Shown here one piece after another: positions 54,623-64,000 of a stretch of DNA of 64,000 nucleotides. The position numbers and the translations under genes were made by a program. Position 1 is the first letter of the stretch. Each line of letters opens with the position of its first letter. The notes below the pieces were generated by a model. It was not told the DNA's origin. It was given only the letters and a program-made list of their open reading frames with translations, and searched no databases. The stretch comes from Patiria pectinifera (lineage: Eukaryota > Echinodermata > Asteroidea > Valvatida > Asterinidae), in the NCBI GenBank assembly GCA_029964075.1, contig CM057148.1:31365916-31429915 (forward strand), written 5' to 3'.

Positions 54623-56601
54623 GGGTCATTCCATGTCGGACCAACGCACTTTTTTACCTCATATCTTCCGATTTTAATAAAAATTGCTGTGCTTGTAGGT
54701 CCTAATGAGCAATGAATACACGCCAATTTTCAGCCCGATCCGACCTAGCTTATGTGGTCAGGGCAGAAGCCACAAAAAAATGGCATTTTAGAGTAAAAAT
54801 ACCACCCTTTTTGTATTAATTTGTTAACACTATGGCAATTTTCATCGAATATATGTGATTGTGGTATTAAGATAATGAGGATTGCATGCTCAAAGCATTT
54901 CTTTTCTCAAAATTAAATTCTGTGAAAAGTAGGTAACATGACCTTTAATATGGTATCGTGACCTTTGAACCATTTTTGTAATAATGTATCATTTCGAAAA
55001 TCAACGAAATAAAACAAAACTTGCTAGAGCATGTCTTCCTCTATCAGAATCTACAAAAATCAGTCAGGGTCTTCAAAATGTACAACTTTATGACTATTTT
55101 TGTACAGTTGGTAGGTTACAAATGAGGCAATTATTATAGACTTTTACACCAAGAAACACACCAACACAACACTATTCTGTTTCTTAAGTTACTAAAATTA
55201 ATCTAGATTTTTATGTATAAGGTACAAAGCCAGGAAAATCAAATTCAACATTCTGATTCCAAAGAAACTGTCTAATCAGAATATCTGGACTCGGAAGTGT
55301 GCTAACCACTAACAGTAACCAGGCCTTAACGCAGTACAGCGGACTCACGTCCAGGTGAAATTAATCTCAAAGGAACAAAATGCCAAGTCTGTGAGAGTCA
55401 TATAAGTTCAAGAAGCACAGTGATGAATGTGTAAAGGTAACTTTGATTGTAATATTAAGTATTATCTTCAAGCAAACTAGAATCTTAGACCCTGATTAGT
55501 CCATCTATAGCAACAACTGTGTGATTTTATATAATATTGCACAGCTATATTGCACCCCAGATATTAAAAATGTACGTGTACATATGTTGTGTTATTTCCT
55601 GCAGAACGGACCAATACACTACATGTATGCACGTAAATCTTCACCGCGTGTACGCATTTGATATCAAGTTTGCTTGAAGATAAATTGGTTATAATAACAC
55701 GGAATTATGCAGTGCATCGAGTGGCATATGGGTCACAGCAGCATTGCATTATTTCATATTCCAAGCGCGCTCGTGGGATAACTTATTATCAGTGGCACCC
55801 AGGAGGGGGGAGGCTTGAACCCACCCCCAACATTGTCAATTTGTTTGTTTGATTTTAGGCTAGTTTTTGTTGGTCGAATCTTTTACAGAAATTTGAACAA
55901 AAAACGATTTATGAACCCCCCCCCCACCAAAAGCCAAATCCTGGGTGCGCCACTGCTGATAATTTACACTATGAGTCTGGTTAGACCTCATCAGCCCTCA
56001 GAATGAGAAATTCACAAACCAAGATATGTTTTAGTAACTTTAGAAACAGAATAGTAAGTTGTGTTGGTGTATTTCTTATGTAAAGTCTATAAATTGACTC
56101 ATTTGTAACCTACCAACTGTACAACAATAGTCATAAAGTTGTAAATTTTGAAGACCCCAACTGATTTTTAGTAGATTCTGATAGAGGAAGACATGCTCTA
56201 GCAAGTTATTTTTATTTCGTTGATTTTCGGAACGATACATTATTACAAAAAATGGTTCAAAGGTCACGATAGCATATTAAAGGTCATGTTACCTACTTTT
56301 CACAAAATTTAATTTTGATAAAAGAAGTGCTTTGAGCATGCAATCCTCATTATTTTAATAACAAATTCACATATATTCGATGAAAATTGCCATAGTTTTG
56401 ACATATTTATATCAAAAGGGTGGTATTTTACTCTAAAAATGTTATTTTTTTTGTGGCTTCTGCCCTGACCACATGGTAGGTCGGATCGGGCTAAAAATTG
56501 GTGTGTATTCATTGCTCATTAGGACCTACAAGCACAGCAATTTTTATCAAAATCGGAAGACATGAGGTAAAAAAGTGCGTTGGTCTGACATGGAATGACC
56601 C
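54623..56601. mobile_element. Foldback element with ~575-bp inverted arms
   Basis: Arms 54623-55200 and 56028-56601 are inverted copies with some divergence. The termini begin GGGTCATTCCATGTCGGACC, and the flanks are TTAT on both sides (54619-54622 and 56602-56605), a 4-bp target duplication. The ~830-bp centre holds no ORF of note and is itself invaded by a small hAT-like MITE. The long arms and 4-bp duplication do not by themselves identify the superfamily. Confidence 0.85.
55790..55955. mobile_element. hAT-like MITE nested in the foldback element
   Basis: The ends CAGTGGCACCCAGGA and TCCTGGGTGCGCCACTG are inverted. The 8-bp flanks CTTATTAT and CTGATAAT match at 6 of 8 positions. Length 166 bp with C runs; no ORF. 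Confidence 0.6.
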
Positions 56602-57632
56602 TTATATAGACAGGATTGAGATGCAAAGCATCAGAGTTCAGCTAATTACTTATGTGCAGGCTTAAAGATAAATCAATTTAGCGGCTGTATATATGCACTG
56701 TGTACGCAAATGATATCACACAACATAAATAAAAAAAAAAAAATGTTGGTTTGTTTTCCCAAGTGTCATAAAAAATGAAGTACCACGTCTACACTAATGC
56801 TTATTCAGTATAGCATTGTCAATATACCATGACACTCACTATGGGAGACCCTCGTTTGAGTTTTTTCTTTCTTTTGCATGGCATTATTTTCCTGAAAAAA
56901 ATATATCCTAATATTCTACTGGTTGTCATCAGCAGGTCATCAATTTCAAATTATGTACGCGTCCCCAAGCTAGAAATCGGCGTTAAATTAAAGTAGGCGA
57001 CTAAACGGGCGACTTGACTCCTCATTGTGTATCAAATAGCGTCAATTGCTGCAAAAATCGTGTCCCCATTTACATGTGATCGTTGCCGTGGCTATATATG
57101 GTGTAAGCAAAAAAATGAGACTAGAATTTTAGATTGTTCACATGTTAAATTTTTTAGGGAAGACCTGTTTTATTTCATGTCTAAATTGTTTAAACCCCGT
57201 TAAGACAAAATCTAATTTTAAGCATTTAAAACTGGTTTATTTAAAACAACTACTTAAACATGCAAAACTAATTGATAACGTCACTTAATATTCTTACATA
57301 CTAATCAACCAAGCTTTTAGACAATCGGACATTCCATGTTTTGAAAATTCGCATTTTGATGACGTCACGATAACGTCACACATTTCTCAAAAATCTACGG
57401 GCACATAAAGTAGACCTTCCAACCTCTTACTTGGAATTGAGCATCTTTCATTCATGAAATATGCAAAAACGAAGGACAAATTAAACAAACACCACTTTTA
57501 AAACATGTTACATAAAGACGTCATTATAACGTCATTTCAATTGATATTTACAACACATCAATTTTATCTTGCAGTTCTCTATCTATACAGTATGACAGGG
57601 GTGAGCAAGTCAAAAAAAATATATATATTTGG
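56602..57632. other. Intergenic, no gene recognised
   Basis: AT-rich. The segment at 57320-57385 (AGACAATCGGACATTCCATG with GACGTCAC) has a diverged direct relative at 59070-59140, so both sides of the 58-kb repeat cluster belong to a larger unnamed repeat. Confidence 0.4.
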
Positions 57633-58015
57633 CTCATTTACCGTTCTACGAACTGATGAATACCCATTGAGTACAATGAAACATTGACGTTTTCCCACCT
57701 CCATGAATGAACGAGCTCTTGCAAGGGAAAACATACAAAAATCACCATCAACATTTCGGGAAAAAATAGAGACGACTAACGTTCCTCATATTCAAAATAC
57801 ACAATCTGACAAAAAACCTTAAGTCTTGATTCCAATTATAAAAAATTCAATTGCATTTGACTGCTTGTGTGTAATGTGTAATTCTCATCAGGCTCAATAT
57901 TTCCGATGGCATTCCACAAACTCTATAAAATGGGTTATGCGTAACTTCTGAAATTATGGATCAATTTCAGTGGTTCCTTTATTCAGATGGAAGAACGTGC
58001 TTTTTATACCATTAA
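57633..58015 (+). repeat. Interspersed repeat (family Q, copy 2)
   Basis: Same family and orientation as 21913-22340 in ADA intron 4. It is interrupted at 58015 by the TIR element below and probably continues from 58918. Confidence 0.6.
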
Positions 58016-58911
58016 AATCCCGGGACATACCGTTATTTCGTTTTACCATGTTTGATTTCCTACAAAACAAAAACAGTAAACGAACCATGAACCGTTTTGT
58101 CGTTTTACAGTTGTATAAAACGACAAGCGGTATTAAGACAAATATGGTTTCTCCGTTTTATAAGTTTAGTAAAATTCATTATAGCTTAACGATCAATGTT
58201 TTTTGTTTTACAGTTTTACACACAAAAAACTTTGAAAAACAGCAAAACGGTCAGCATTTAATACAGACTGGTGAACAGTCCGTGGTGTATTTTGTGGCGG
58301 TGACTAAGGGGGTACGTTGAGGGGGACCATGCTTTACACGAAGAAGTGTTACCTCGGCATTATTGATGCGTGGTGTGATTCCTGGTGCGGACCCTGACCC
58401 CCTTCTCACGCGATTCATTTAAGTTGGTGGGGCTTTAAGAGTTGCTAGCAAAACTGGTGCTGGAAAACTTCAAGGGAGGACATTACTTTTCACAATGGAT
58501 ACAGGATGGTAAAACGTTTGATGAAGTTGCAGATATGTTGAAGGAAATTGGAGTTCAGGTCGACGCAGCTCTTCAATAGCCAATACGCAAATTCTGTCTT
58601 GAGAAAGAAATGTTAGGAGCGCGGCCCAGGCAATGACTAGATCCCAATGACGCATTAACAATGACTCGATCCCAAGGACGCATTAACATTCCTAGGTGCA
58701 TTGCTTAATTGCCGAACCTCAATCAAAAAATTGTGGCAAGACTATTGACCGTTTAATCAATGTCATGATTTTGTAAAACAACACTCTAAAAATAAAGCAA
58801 ATAACCGTTTAACGCTTTCTACAACGACAAAACGGTCACTGGTTCATTTACTGTTTTTGTTTTTGAGGAAATCCAAAACAGTAAAACGAAATAACGGTAT
58901 GTCCCGGGATT
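58016..58911. mobile_element. 896-bp TIR element with 6-bp target duplication
   Basis: The ends AATCCCGGGACATACCG and CGGTATGTCCCGGGATT are inverted, with similarity extending about 150 bp inward (GTTATTTCGTTTTAC motifs). CATTAA flanks both sides (58010-58015 and 58912-58917). A short open stretch near 58470-58580 (+) contains QDGKTFDEVADMLKE, which resembles the helix-turn-helix start of some transposases. It is too short to call a gene. Confidence 0.8.
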
Positions 58912-60779
58912 CATTAAGAGATGTCCTCTTACAGCACATTCACATGGCGAATGATAAGGTCATCTTGTATTGTCTGTGCCTAGTTTAAAGTCAAAATGAT
59001 TGCATATTGACTTAAAATAAGAATTAGAATAAAATGTTACACATTAAATGATGTAACTATCTAAGTTTCAAGACAATCGCACATTCCATACTGTTTTTAA
59101 AAATCAAATTTGTATTGACAGCACGATTACATCACACCTTTTATACAAACTTTGTGCATAAATCTCCTCCCTAACAAACCCAATACTATATAAACACGCT
59201 TTTCAACCTAGTCGGCCCTGTAGTTCTCTAAATACCCTGCTTTCGAAAATGTACGTTTAAGATGCCGTCACATGACTTGTGGCAGTAGCACCGAGAATAA
59301 AACATGAACAAAATCCATGAAATTTGAGAAAGAAGAACAAGGAGAAGAAAAAGAATACTAGTATGTCGGATACCCCAAAATGTTAAGCTCTGAAAGGTGC
59401 TTCTATACACGTCACTTTGTGGTCAGTCGGTCGGCCGGTGGGTCGAGTCCTGAGTTTCCCATAATATATAACTACCAATTGACCTACAATTGACAAAATG
59501 CAATGCCGTCGTTGGTAAATGCACTCTTGGTGAAAGTTTTCGGAACATGCCCATTTGTTTCGATCGATGCGCATGCGCGTCTATTGTGCATATGTAGTAA
59601 GATATTACGGAACCGGGCCAGAGCTTATTGTGCACTCGCGATGGCGCTTTTTAATTTTTTTTCATCGAACACTTTCGGGAATGCCAATTTATTGGGGTCA
59701 ATGTACTAAGGCTCTTTTAACATGTCACGTATGTTTCATCCGCTAATTTAGCATGCGCACATGCGCACTCAAAGTATGAAAACTGAATTTGTTTTTGTCC
59801 GTGTCGTGTAGTACAAAAGTATTGGGTCACAATATCAAAACAAGCGACAGTTTAGGGGATAATTTTTCAGTTTTGCCGAATTACTGTAAACTTGTTGTCA
59901 CTGACAAATGATAAAGGATGACACGGAAATTGCGATGTATAAGTATCATTCGTCGGAAACCGTTTGAATGAAAAAGAAAAGTTTCACGTTATACGTTTTT
60001 ACGTTGAACATTACGTTATTGTAACGGCGTCACTGTTCACGGACCCTGGATCTGACCCGTAAACATGGCTAGCCATGGACTGTACTCGACGCGTTGGAAA
60101 TGTATACATAGCTGAAACGATTTACAACTGACTGGTTCCCGCCCCTGAAATGCAGTTAGGTGCAATCACAGAGGCAGAATTGAACTGCAAAGAAATTATA
60201 TAGCACATTTTCTGTTTTAGTTCGTGAATTTGTCTCTAAAGTAATAGTATTTGTTAAAGGTATAAGGACAACAATGCCCCCACATGTCAAGCATTCATAC
60301 ATTAAATACGCACATTTTGAGAACACTTTGAAATGCATGTACATTGTTTTTTCGAGGCAAGGCATATGTTTCTCTTGAAAAACGCGATTGTTTTGTCGGT
60401 GCTGAAAAGACGGTGATTCTCTTTTCTCAAAAACCACAGTAAACAGGACGCATGAGATTGAGATGTACATGGTATTGTTACACCAAGCGATCGGAGGGGG
60501 GATGTTCTCTTTTAACGACCTAATGATGACCTTACTCACGAATTGGACCTGATGAAAAATGGTATATTTTTTTATCACACGGGAAGAAAGACGACATCTG
60601 CGTCTTTTTTTTTTTTTTTTTGCCCTGTCATCTCCTGTAAAGTGAATAGATGGTGGTCCTACCCGATTACTAGAAATGTATGTTATGTTATATATATTTA
60701 TAGTAAAAGAGAGTAGGGCCTTAACGAAATAATTGCTTGGGAAGTATTTCTAATACACGCAAATAAGATCCAGTCCTAC
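58912..60779. other. Intergenic or intronic, no exon recognised
   Basis: May contain the 3' exons of the minus-strand gene at 60780-62116, but none could be identified. GC-richer text at 60010-60130 has no ORF. Confidence 0.35.
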
Positions 60780-62116
60780 CTTTGCAAGTGTAGAATGTCT
60801 GTATTTCAGCGGGGTCCTCACTGATGATTAGCTTATCAAGATAGCGAGGCTCTTCTGACCGGTAGGACGAATCGGGAATGTCTACACCTCCAAGACGTAT
60901 AGCGGTGCATTTGCACGGATCTTTGTACGGTAAAAACCAACGGAGCGGGATACCAGATTGTGGGTTGTACTCCCAGCCGATGAAACAGACTTGATTGCAC
61001 GAGACAAGCGCTGAAAATTGTGCAACAAAATTTAAATAAACTAACTTAAGTATGTTTGCAAATTTGCATACGCCAACATCACAAATAATTACAACATCTA
61101 TCTATTTGCTCCGCATGAATTTGTCGAAACGTATCAAGCGAGGTGTCTTAACCCATGTTCCTAGGGTCAACGAATTAATTAAAGCCATTTATACAAAGAA
61201 AATGTGTGTACTTTATGCATACTATGCAAATAAGCAACCGCCATTCTCATAAATAAGTACAAAATGTATATATTTTCTATGCAACGGCTGAATGAGGGGG
61301 GGGGGGGGGTGGGGCTGCAACTCACAACCTCTACATCTGCCACTAAAATACTTTATTACAATACATTATAATGCAACAGGCAGGAAGACCTATTGATGCC
61401 GGATGCGGGTATGGAATATCATTTGTGTTATTTGAACTATTTTTGTCTGTGATTTTTTTTTTCTTTGAGAACAGAAAATGCATTTGATAATAGTAAAGAA
61501 CATTAAGTGAAAGTTTAGCACATAAAGACAAGAACAATGTCTTCCACTTGAAAACAAAGACATTCAAGTGGCCCTTATTCTTTCGTTATCCTGCATTACA
61601 AAAACCTAGGCATTCTTTTCGAACGACTTAAATGCATTAATCGCCTGTTAAAGTCCCCTTCAATTCTATTTGAATTAAAATCATTATGCAAATTCATATA
61701 ACTCAATGACAATTTGAAACTGAATGACGTTTTTGGAAATCTTCGATCAGGCAGCATACAAATGCATATGAAAATGACCCAGTTTGGTATTCAATATAAA
61801 AAAAAAAAAACAATCCTTTCAAACCTTTAATAATTAACAGTTCTTAACAGGACTTTGAATGAATGAAATTGCAGACTTTGTTCATGAGTTACACGAAACT
61901 TTACGCATTAAAACGATTAAAATCTGAAGGAGTAGATATGCAGTACAATAATGTCGATAGTTAAAGTGGACAAGCAATAAGTGCTTTTCTTATACAGTTT
62001 AACTGACTAGATACCTTGCTCAAGGCTTGGCATCAGATAAATTGTTGTGATGGGTAAACAGTCAGCTTACCTGTTAGTGTTGATGCCGTCAGAATAACTG
62101 CTATTACCACGTCCAT
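60780..62116 (-). CDS. Small secreted cysteine-containing protein, partial
   Basis: Two exons: 62071-62116 and 60780-61010, read on the minus strand. Exon 1 begins MDVVIAVILTASTLT, a hydrophobic signal peptide, and ends at a good donor (GTAAGC) in phase 1. Exon 2 follows a TTTTCAG acceptor, joins in frame (completing an Ala codon) and encodes about 77 residues with cysteines in the contexts SCNQVCFIGWEYN, DPCKCTAIRLGG and FYTCKG, then a donor (GTAGGA) in phase 1. Five cysteines by exon 2 suggest disulfide bonds. If the second donor is unused, translation stops about 18 codons on, giving a ~110-aa protein; otherwise further exons lie below 60780. No family recognised. Extracellular location is inferred from the signal peptide. 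Confidence 0.6.
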
Positions 62117-62834
62117 TCTCCAAGATGCAGTAAACGTGAATCTGCCAGGTTGATCTCACGTTATATCAACGAGAACACTTACATCCCAACGCGTCAATAC
62201 GGTAGCAGTCACGGCAATTGAACATAACACATGACGTCATGCATCATGTGGCGTGCCAAATAAAGAATATTTCAGGTTAAAATTATGCAGCTTGAAAGGG
62301 AAATTACGGCCCGTAATCCCGGAATTTTGTTATCCTTTGGATTGTTTACTTATCCTATATCAAAGGTCTGGTTGAAAAGAAACTAATCCATTCCCGCGAA
62401 TAAGAAGAACACAAACCCGGTGTTTATATTGGAAGAGGCGGATATTTTGTGGCATACGCAGACGTATTTCCAGGTGTGCCCATTCAATGTACTGTTAATG
62501 TTGTTTGTGTGTGCGTGTCTCAGCACAGCACCCGTACCGTGTTGTTTCTCGCAGAACTGCATAAGATGATGCAGTGCGTGTGCATGATTCACAACTAGAC
62601 AAAAAGCTTGATTTTTGAAATTTGTTATAGCATGGTTTTCGCAAGAATAACACAAACAAATTTAAAAAAAACCCAACCTTTTAAATGATGGTTGTGTGGA
62701 CATTTACATCTTACTTTTGAATGTTCTTTACAATAAACATACTTATGTTTAAAATTCATCTTGTATCCCAAGTGGGCGCATTCCAGGAGGTAACGTCCAA
62801 TAGATTGAAACAAATCATTGTCCCCGTAACAAAA
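62117..62834 (-). promoter_or_regulatory. Upstream flank of the secreted-protein gene
   Basis: No exon seen. It presumably includes the promoter and 5' UTR of the minus-strand gene; no clear TATA box was found. Confidence 0.25.
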
Positions 62835-63010
62835 TCAGTGTTGTAGGTCTCGAGACCGGTGTCGGTCTCGGTCTCGGTCTCAAGACCACTTTTTGCCAGT
62901 CTCGGTCTCGGTCTCGGTCTCGGGAGCTGTGGTCTCGGTCTTGGTCTCGGTCTCGGTCCCCTTTGGTCTCGATATTTTGGCTGGTCTCGAGTCGAGACCA
63001 GCCAAAAAGT
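62835..63010. repeat. GGTCTC hexamer tandem array with palindromic ends
   Basis: Many GGTCTC/GTCTCG units, both in tandem and inverted (CGAGACC) at the two edges (about 62850-62885 and 62980-63003). The start CAGTGTTGTAG resembles a hAT terminus, suggesting that a small transposon has expanded internally. No right terminus found. Confidence 0.75.
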
Positions 63011-64000
63011 GAGGGGCGGGGGCGGATTCCACCCCCGGCCCTTTTAGGGTTAAATAAAGAATCAGTTTAGGGCAAATGTGACTGCAGTGTGATGCTAATG
63101 GACATGTCTCTCTTCACTTTCTAGTGAGTGAGGCATAGTCCAATAACCATTGCTCCTCTTCTTATTTCTCGTTTTTATTGTGGGATGATATGTTGAAACA
63201 AGCACTGAATATGGGGAACAATTCAACTCTTTTTCCCTAGAAATATTGGTGATTTTTGTTCGATGTTCCTTTTCAATTTTTCCTTTATTCGTGGAGGCGG
63301 GAAAACATTTTTTTTTTTTATTATTTTTATTAATTGATATTCATGAAATCGTAGACCGTTAAATTGGTATTAGTGGTGGACAGCTGAATTTTGTGATCTC
63401 TTTATTAAAATAGACACGACTTGGGAATAGTATGCAAATTACGTGAAATGTTCACAGTTACTACTCAATAACATGTTCTTTATCCCAATTATATTTTTTA
63501 CAAAATGGAGCTTGCCATTTTGTTTTTATCATACGGTCACTTTCTTTTTGACTCGCCATGTATTTATCTTTTCATCTGTGATAAACACAAATTGAGCTAC
63601 TGCCATGGTCACACAAAAATAGAGTCTTATTGCCTGCCTCGTCTCCTTCCTAAATGTCAATTGCGTTTGCATGAGTCGAGAAGACTTTTGTTTCATTAAT
63701 CGCTATATGCTGTTTACAGCCATCACAATAAGCGATTAGAATATTGGCAATAACGTACTTGTCACTAAAATACTCAAGTAAATTGCCCGGCAAAGTAGCC
63801 GATGCGAGCGATACGCTTGCACGGTACAAAACACAGAGAGGCGTGCGCACTGAGCCATGCATCCTAAAAGTGCATCTCGCCCACCACATTCAGTTTGTTA
63901 CAGTGCCCTTCTATTGTGTCGGCCATATTCTCTAAAAGGCTTATGACGATGATGACGGCGGGCAGATGAACAGAAGATAGATCAGGCAAATATGGTTCAT
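63011..64000. other. Intergenic, no gene recognised
   Basis: AT-rich sequence without convincing exons on either strand up to the window end. Confidence 0.35.

Noticed and set aside
57970..58320. 116-codon open frame as a gene
   Set aside because: It crosses the boundary of a TIR element and consists of translated terminal repeats.
62859..63047. Coding sequence rich in Ser/Val and Gly/Leu
   Set aside because: It is the translation of a GGTCTC tandem array.

Overview
This is a eukaryotic, AT-rich window from an animal. Genes are intron-containing with GT-AG splice sites, intergenic space is large, and transposable elements are dense. I lean towards a marine invertebrate deuterostome (echinoderm, hemichordate or similar) because of the gene and repeat mix, but the sequence alone does not fix the species. 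A run of exactly 500 N at 51783-52282 is an assembly gap of conventional size.

Host genes. (1) An F-box/WD-repeat protein of 517 codons lies in one exon at 9149-10702 (+). (2) A complete adenosine deaminase gene of nine exons runs from 17205 to 27134 (+); the exons join in frame to 356 aa with all zinc and catalytic motifs. (3) A two-domain LRAT-like gene at 33337-34760 (+) is broken by one in-frame stop and two frameshifts. (4) A small secreted cysteine-containing protein is seen as two exons at 60780-62116 (-). (5) A looser set of exon-like segments lies at 48019-49671 (-); the last encodes a small glycine/alanine-rich membrane protein.

Mobile DNA makes up much of the rest. The centrepiece is a young 9.1-kb Gypsy-type LTR retrotransposon (38502-47598) with 676-bp LTRs that differ at one visible base and a 4-bp target duplication. 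It carries gag, a canonical -1 frameshift signal, pol (broken once near the end of the integrase core) and an unusual third ORF with two C2H2 fingers behind a strong splice acceptor. It sits inside a small PIF/Harbinger-like MITE, two further copies of which lie in ADA intron 1. Other families include a ~512-bp MITE with perfect 9-bp target duplications (3394-3904 and 50571-51084, the first inside a decayed CR1 LINE), hAT-type MITEs with 8-bp duplications, a ~3.6-kb TIR element carrying a SANT/trihelix-like exon and nested in another inverted-repeat element (28479-32555), a 2-kb foldback element (54623-56601), a 0.9-kb TIR element with a 6-bp duplication (58016-58911), tRNA-derived SINEs and several near-perfect hairpins.

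Layout: 0-9 kb repeats and a LINE; 9-11 kb F-box gene; 11-17 kb MITEs, SINE and hairpin; 17-27 kb ADA with repeats in its introns; 28-33 kb nested DNA transposons; 33-35 kb LRAT pseudogene; 38-48 kb Harbinger MITE plus Gypsy; 48-50 kb minus-strand exons; 50-59 kb MITEs, gap and foldbacks; 60-62 kb secreted protein gene; 62-64 kb simple repeat and no recognised gene.
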